The position numbers and the translations under genes were made by a program. DNA of 6,677 nucleotides from Candidatus Omnitrophota bacterium (GTDB lineage: Bacteria > Hinthialibacterota > Hinthialibacteria > JAKQFZ01), in NCBI GenBank assembly GCA_029558215.1, contig JAKQFZ010000475.1:1-6677 (forward strand), in the 5' to 3' direction. Below the pieces are notes generated by a model that ran no database searches, was not told the DNA's origin, and saw only the letters and a list, made by a program, of their open reading frames with translations. Below are positions 1 through 4,200 of this stretch, one piece after another (the stretch's first letter is position 1; each line of letters starts with the position of its first letter).

Positions 1-38
1 GTTCGCATTCACACACAAAAGGCTCTTGGAGGTTGCGC

Positions 39-79
39 TCTTGTCACTCGCGTCTGGCAGAGACAAGAACAACGCGAGT
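39..79 (-). terminator. Candidate hairpin just after the barrel gene; no clear U-tract
   Basis: ACTCGCGT (46-53) and ACGCGAGT (72-79) form a perfect 8-bp inverted repeat with an 18-base loop, beginning 11 bases after the TAG stop at 90-92. A second 7-bp inverted repeat, TCTTGTC (39-45) with GACAAGA (62-68), overlaps it and would compete with it. The only T-run on the minus strand (17-20) is about 25 bases downstream, so this is not a canonical intrinsic terminator. It could be an RNA 3'-end-protecting stem or chance. Nothing else is recognisable in positions 1-89. Confidence 0.25.
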
Positions 80-89
80 ACACATCCCT

Positions 90-1220
90 CTAGAAGCCCC
101 ATCCAGTACTCAGCACATTCATCCAATCGCCGTCGCCGATATCTCGGTACTCAAGACCATAGTCCAAGTTCAGCCCACGCCACTTCAATCCTGCACCACA
201 GGAAACGGCCTGGTAGGTTATCCTATCGTTAGAGCCTAGATCAGAGTTAAAATCATACTCATCAATATGGAATCGGTAACCGCCTCGAACACAGAGCCAG
301 TCCGTGATTCCCTGCTCCACTCCCAGTCCCACTCCGAAAACATCGCCCTGCTCGCCAACATCAATGGCGTTGGGGATATAGCGGTAACTGTCAATGTCTG
401 CGCGAGAGATCTTCACGTCTGCCGCCAACATGGTCTTCTCCAAGACCTGCCAAGAAGCACCGACTCTCCCTTCGTAAAAGTCGTGGTCAGCACTGAAACC
501 AGGCCCGCCGTCCAGCAAAGACCGCGAAGTCCTTCCGTGACCGTAGGTAAACATAGCGCCAAGTGAAACGCACTCCACAGGCATGTACATAACACCCAGA
601 CGATGAGAATAGAGTCTCCCGTCACTGGAGCCACCCACCTGCTTGAAAGCGACATTTGTCCTACGATCCTGCTCCTGACCAAGAAAACCAAAGCCATAGC
701 CCAGAAACAGATTGTCAAAAAGAGGATATCCGTAAGCGGCCAGATAAGTCTGACCATGCCCGCTGGTGTCACTCGGATCATCGGCGTCAAACCAGTAGTT
801 GCCAAAGCCAAGACCCACCGCTCCTGGGAAGAAAGGGTTTGGCACTGCAGCGAGAAAAGAGGGACCATGCAGGCGTTCTTCGACTGAGGGCCGAACTGGA
901 GGTGAAGGCTCTCCCGTAGGAAGATTCCCACTCACCTTATCCCAGAAATAACTCGCCCGGAGCTGGAGATTCTCGATGGCAGCAAGACCCGCTGGGTTGC
1001 CATAGACGCTCATCGTGTCCCCGGGAACAGCAACAAAAGTCCCGCCCATTCCCAAGCTCCTCGCATCTTGTGGGAACCAGAAATGCTTCCGTTCGTTGTG
1101 CTGAATCAGAAACTCTTCTTCGTCACCACCTGCAAATGCAGGTGAGACAAAAGAAACCAGCACAACAGCGGCAAGAACCACTGTACCGGTTACCAGTCGC
1201 CAGATGATCGGACTTCTCAT
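90..1220 (-). CDS. PorV/FadL-like (UPF0164-type) outer-membrane beta-barrel protein
   Basis: This 376-residue protein starts at ATG 1218-1220, chosen because GGAGGA lies 6 bases upstream and a signal peptide follows at once. Residues 1-30 are a Sec signal: basic start, hydrophobic core (VVLAAVVLV) and an AFA|GG cleavage site. Residues 53-80 carry ARSLGMGGTFVAV followed by SVYGNPAGLA, the N-terminal signature shared by PorV/PorQ, UPF0164 and OMPP1/FadL barrels. The rest alternates Gly/aromatic-rich strands (GLGFGNYWF, LFLGYGFGFLG, CVRGGYRF) with polar loops. It ends GLNLDYGLEYRDIGDGD...GWGF, with a terminal Phe as in many outer-membrane proteins. Length fits PorV-like proteins. Family members carry hydrophobic compounds (FadL) or bind type IX secretion substrates (PorV); which applies here cannot be told. 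The gene lies 56 bp after the giant gene on the same strand, so co-transcription is likely. There are three mature cysteines (217, 310, 341), with no obvious meaning. Confidence 0.9.
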   Translation of the reverse strand: MRSPIIWRLVTGTVVLAAVVLVSFVSPAFAGGDEEEFLIQHNERKHFWFPQDARSLGMGGTFVAVPGDTMSVYGNPAGLAAIENLQLRASYFWDKVSGNLPTGEPSPPVRPSVEERLHGPSFLAAVPNPFFPGAVGLGFGNYWFDADDPSDTSGHGQTYLAAYGYPLFDNLFLGYGFGFLGQEQDRRTNVAFKQVGGSSDGRLYSHRLGVMYMPVECVSLGAMFTYGHGRTSRSLLDGGPGFSADHDFYEGRVGASWQVLEKTMLAADVKISRADIDSYRYIPNAIDVGEQGDVFGVGLGVEQGITDWLCVRGGYRFHIDEYDFNSDLGSNDRITYQAVSCGAGLKWRGLNLDYGLEYRDIGDGDWMNVLSTGWGF

Positions 1221-1225
1221 GTCGA

Positions 1226-1231
1226 TCCTCC
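1226..1231 (-). promoter_or_regulatory. Ribosome binding site of the outer-membrane barrel gene
   Basis: The minus strand reads GGAGGA followed by six bases (TCGACA is offset by one, the spacer being TCGAC plus the preceding A) and then ATG at 1220. This is a near-perfect Shine-Dalgarno at good spacing. It fixes the start immediately before the signal peptide and argues for independent translation initiation rather than coupling across the 56-bp gap. Confidence 0.8.
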
Positions 1232-1263
1232 AATCTCACTCGTTATCGAATCGTCTCTACTCC

Positions 1264-1289
1264 AAAAGCCTCAGCGTCACTCGCTGGGC
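1264..1289 (-). terminator. Possible hairpin with short U-tract overlapping the stop of the giant gene
   Basis: On the minus strand GCCCAGCG, loop AGTGA, CGCTG-A-GGC, then TTTT forms an 8-bp stem with one bulged A followed by four T. The TGA stop of the giant gene lies in the loop. The stem is GC-rich, but the T-run is short and is followed by GG. It may be a leaky terminator or attenuator that lowers expression of the downstream barrel gene, or it may be incidental. Confidence 0.3.
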
Positions 1290-4200
1290 AAAGTACCAGT
1301 TTGATTGCCCGTTTCCAAGTCTCGCGCTATGTCGATCGGATATGTCACACTCGTGATAATTGACGAGTTTGACAACATGGGCGCCACCAATTCGTGGCGT
1401 CGAACAACACCATATCCGTCAAGAACAAGGAATCCAGTAACCTGACCACTCGCGTTCGACTCCAGTTCAAAGGCTCGGGCGATATCCCACCCGAAGAAAT
1501 ACAGATCGAGTTTCCCTGCCGCAGCAACACCTGCAACAATCTCGTTGATGCGATCGACGAAGGGTGCCTCGCCGTAGGGATGAAGTGCTCCGAAGCCGTC
1601 AAGGATCACGTAGCCGTTCCCCAATGGATCAAGTTCAAGGTCTCGCGCTAAGTCATAGTCAAATTCGACATGGCCGTGCCACAGTGCGTCGCCAAAGACG
1701 TACACTCGACCCATCGCATCCAGCATATAGTAACCACATTGAGTCTTCGTCACTTCGAGATCAACTCCCAGATCCAGTGGCCACCAATAGGAGCCAAACA
1801 TCGTTCCACCGTAGTTGGTGATTGGGCCGAGAGTCTGAACAAGACCGGTTCCTATAAGAATATAGGCACCGTTGCTCGTAGCGCACCCACCAGGAGCCAC
1901 AACTGCGATGTCTCTGGCAAGGTTAGACTGAAGCAGTTTCTGTCCCAAGTCAGGAATCTCCGGCCGTCCTGGCAGGGTGAACCGCCGCACTTCCCCATAG
2001 CCATTAAGAATATAGTAACCATCACCTGTGGGAGCGGACGCGATGCTCTGAGCCAAATCGCTCAACCATGGACCAGTATAGAGTACGTTTCCAGCACCGT
2101 CCCGAACGTTGCCAAAGCCATCAAGAATAACCAAGCCACTCGTTGGTGTAGGCGTTGGTGACGGAGTGTCCGTGGGCGTCTGCGTTGGCGTTCTTGTCGG
2201 CGTATACGTCGGTGTCTGCGTCGGAGTGTTCGTGGGTGTGTTGGTGGGTGTATCCGTCGGTGTATTTGTCGGTGTATCCGTCGGCGTATTCGTTGGAGTA
2301 AATGTCGGTGTGTCAGACGGAGTCTGCGTCGGTGTATTGGTCGGCGTACTCGTGAACACTTGAGTGTACGTCGGCGTCGCCGTAGTATCCGCCAGTTTCA
2401 TTGTAATTGAATCCAGAACCGTCGGCGAAGCATCACCAGGCTCCTGAGCCAACAGGTAGATTGAATACACTGCGCCTGGCAGGTACTCGGGCACACCCAA
2501 GTTGATCCAACCAGACTCCTCAGTGGTCGAACCGATCGTCAACGAGACTTCGAGAGTCACTGGATAGATCGGCCTGTACGCAACTGGGTCGCCAGTCGCA
2601 TTCAGAACACTGAGCGAAACAAGCAGATTGTTCAAGTCCTCATTGCTGACGTTGGTCAGAGAGAACTTGAGATTCGCTGTCTCACCCCAGAGATAGTCAG
2701 ACTTGCCCGACGGGTCAAAGTCAATGGTTCCTGCAACACCCGGCTTGACTCTCTCGAGCTCAAATGTTGTCTGATAGGGACTCGAGAACTGATCCTGGCC
2801 AGCAGAATCCTTGACCTGAAGGCTGGCCACATACATACCAGGTGTGCTGTCACCGGTGTTGAAGTTGTAGGTCAGAGCCTGCAACGAAGACCGACTCAGA
2901 ATCCCCAAAGTTCTTGTTGCTGAGAAGATGATTCGGCTTGGCTCATCCTGACGGAATACCGTCACGATAGGTTGCAGATCTTGATAGTCCAGGTTGACAC
3001 TTCTGTTGTCTACCTTGGCCTGGATGAACACCGGTGAGTTCACTCGGTACTTCTCTTTGTCCGTGATGATGGAGCCCTGCAGGTCGCGATTCGGGACAAT
3101 TGTGATCGTCGCAGAGCGAGCCTCTTCGGCCTTCTCAACAGTACCCAAAGAAAGATACGTGTAGAATGCGTAGTCGCCTGCAGGATTATCCGCGCTGTTC
3201 CACAACAGATCGATCTGCTTGGCAGGTTGGTTGGGAGCCAATGACAACGTCTGTCTGTGAACACCCATTGCCGTTCGATCCCACCATGCGCGACCATCCT
3301 GGACATAGTACCGGATGCCCACAATCGGCTTACCAGCCAGTCCGACAGAAACTGCCGGAATGTTCAGCCTTACCCACTGACCCTTGACCGGCATGTCGCC
3401 GAACTTGCGTCGGGAAGCCGTGTTCGGAGTTCCAAGGGCGATGAGGTCGCGCCCCCAGAAAGCGCGGTGCTCACGGTCGCCACCAAGAGTCTCAAACTCA
3501 ATCATGATCTCTCGTGGAACCAGAGTTGAATCCAGATAGACATACTGCACAATGTCACTGTGGATGTCGGGAACAAAGGTCGTTGAAGCGGCAGCGGTGA
3601 AACCGTGCCACGACAGCCCAGTTGTCGCAGAAGCAGTGTGCGAAAGGCTGCTCAGATAGGCCAGAGAACCATCCCACACAAAGTCACCTTCCTGGGTTGC
3701 ACTCATCGGCAGCGCGTCGTCAAACCAGAGTGGCACTTGCAGCAGTTCGTTCGAAAGCGTTCCATCCGGCTTGGCATTGACAACTGCACCGTTCGAGTCA
3801 AGCATCTGGAAGTACGCAATGAACGTCTGTGCCTGTTTGAGATCGCGTTTGTCCTTGCTCTGGTCATCCTTGCCCGTCCTATAGGCAAGATTCTGAATCG
3901 CGACGTTGACATCCCGATCGTGCTCGACCATTGTCGGATTGACCGCAACGGAAATCTGAAGCACGTCAAGAGATACCTCAACCGGCAGCGACTCGGGGCT
4001 CTTTCTGTCGTCAGGATCAATGGCAAAGGCCGTGATCTCATTGACACCAGACTGTATCGCCACATTGGGAAGACTCCACGTTCCATAGGTTCCTACAGAT
4101 GAGATGTTCATCTCATGGAATATGGGGCTTCTGTCCGCGCTGTCGGCGGTCATCTTGATCCGGTACTGGATCATCTGCGCGTTGAGTTCCTCAGGAACGG

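Noticed and set aside
413..931. Minus-strand open frame of 172 codons overlapping the barrel gene in another phase
   Set aside because: The barrel gene has a signal peptide, a ribosome binding site and a family signature. This frame has a Leu/Trp/Ser-rich shadow composition and no start signal.
1221..1276. Promoter in the gap between the two genes
   Set aside because: The 56 bp hold no convincing -35/-10 pair at usual spacing on the minus strand; only the ribosome binding site is supported.
1670..2161. Plus-strand open frame of 163 codons opposite the C-terminal propeller
   Set aside because: It has no recognisable motif, and the opposite strand carries six clear protein repeats.
2144..2347. 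Possible CRISPR array or DNA-level satellite
   Set aside because: Units are 12 bp with no spacers and stay in frame as TPTx tetrapeptides with scrambled codons, so this is a protein linker.
2109..2363. Plus-strand frame encoding a repetitive Gly-Val-rich (VGVxVGV) peptide
   Set aside because: It is the antisense translation of the TPTx repeat array. The strict 12-bp period and the flanking domains belong to the minus-strand frame.
3605..4102. Plus-strand open frame of 165 codons and a minus-strand frame at 3703-4086 in another phase
   Set aside because: Both overlap the giant gene over a region coding for a recognisable module in the main frame. Their products are Arg-rich shadow translations without domain character.
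4099..4116. Perfect 7-bp inverted repeat ATGAGAT-GTTC-ATCTCAT
   Set aside because: It sits inside the coding region of the beta-sandwich copy (HEMNIS). A 7-bp stem with a small loop is expected by chance about once in several kilobases, and no T-run follows.
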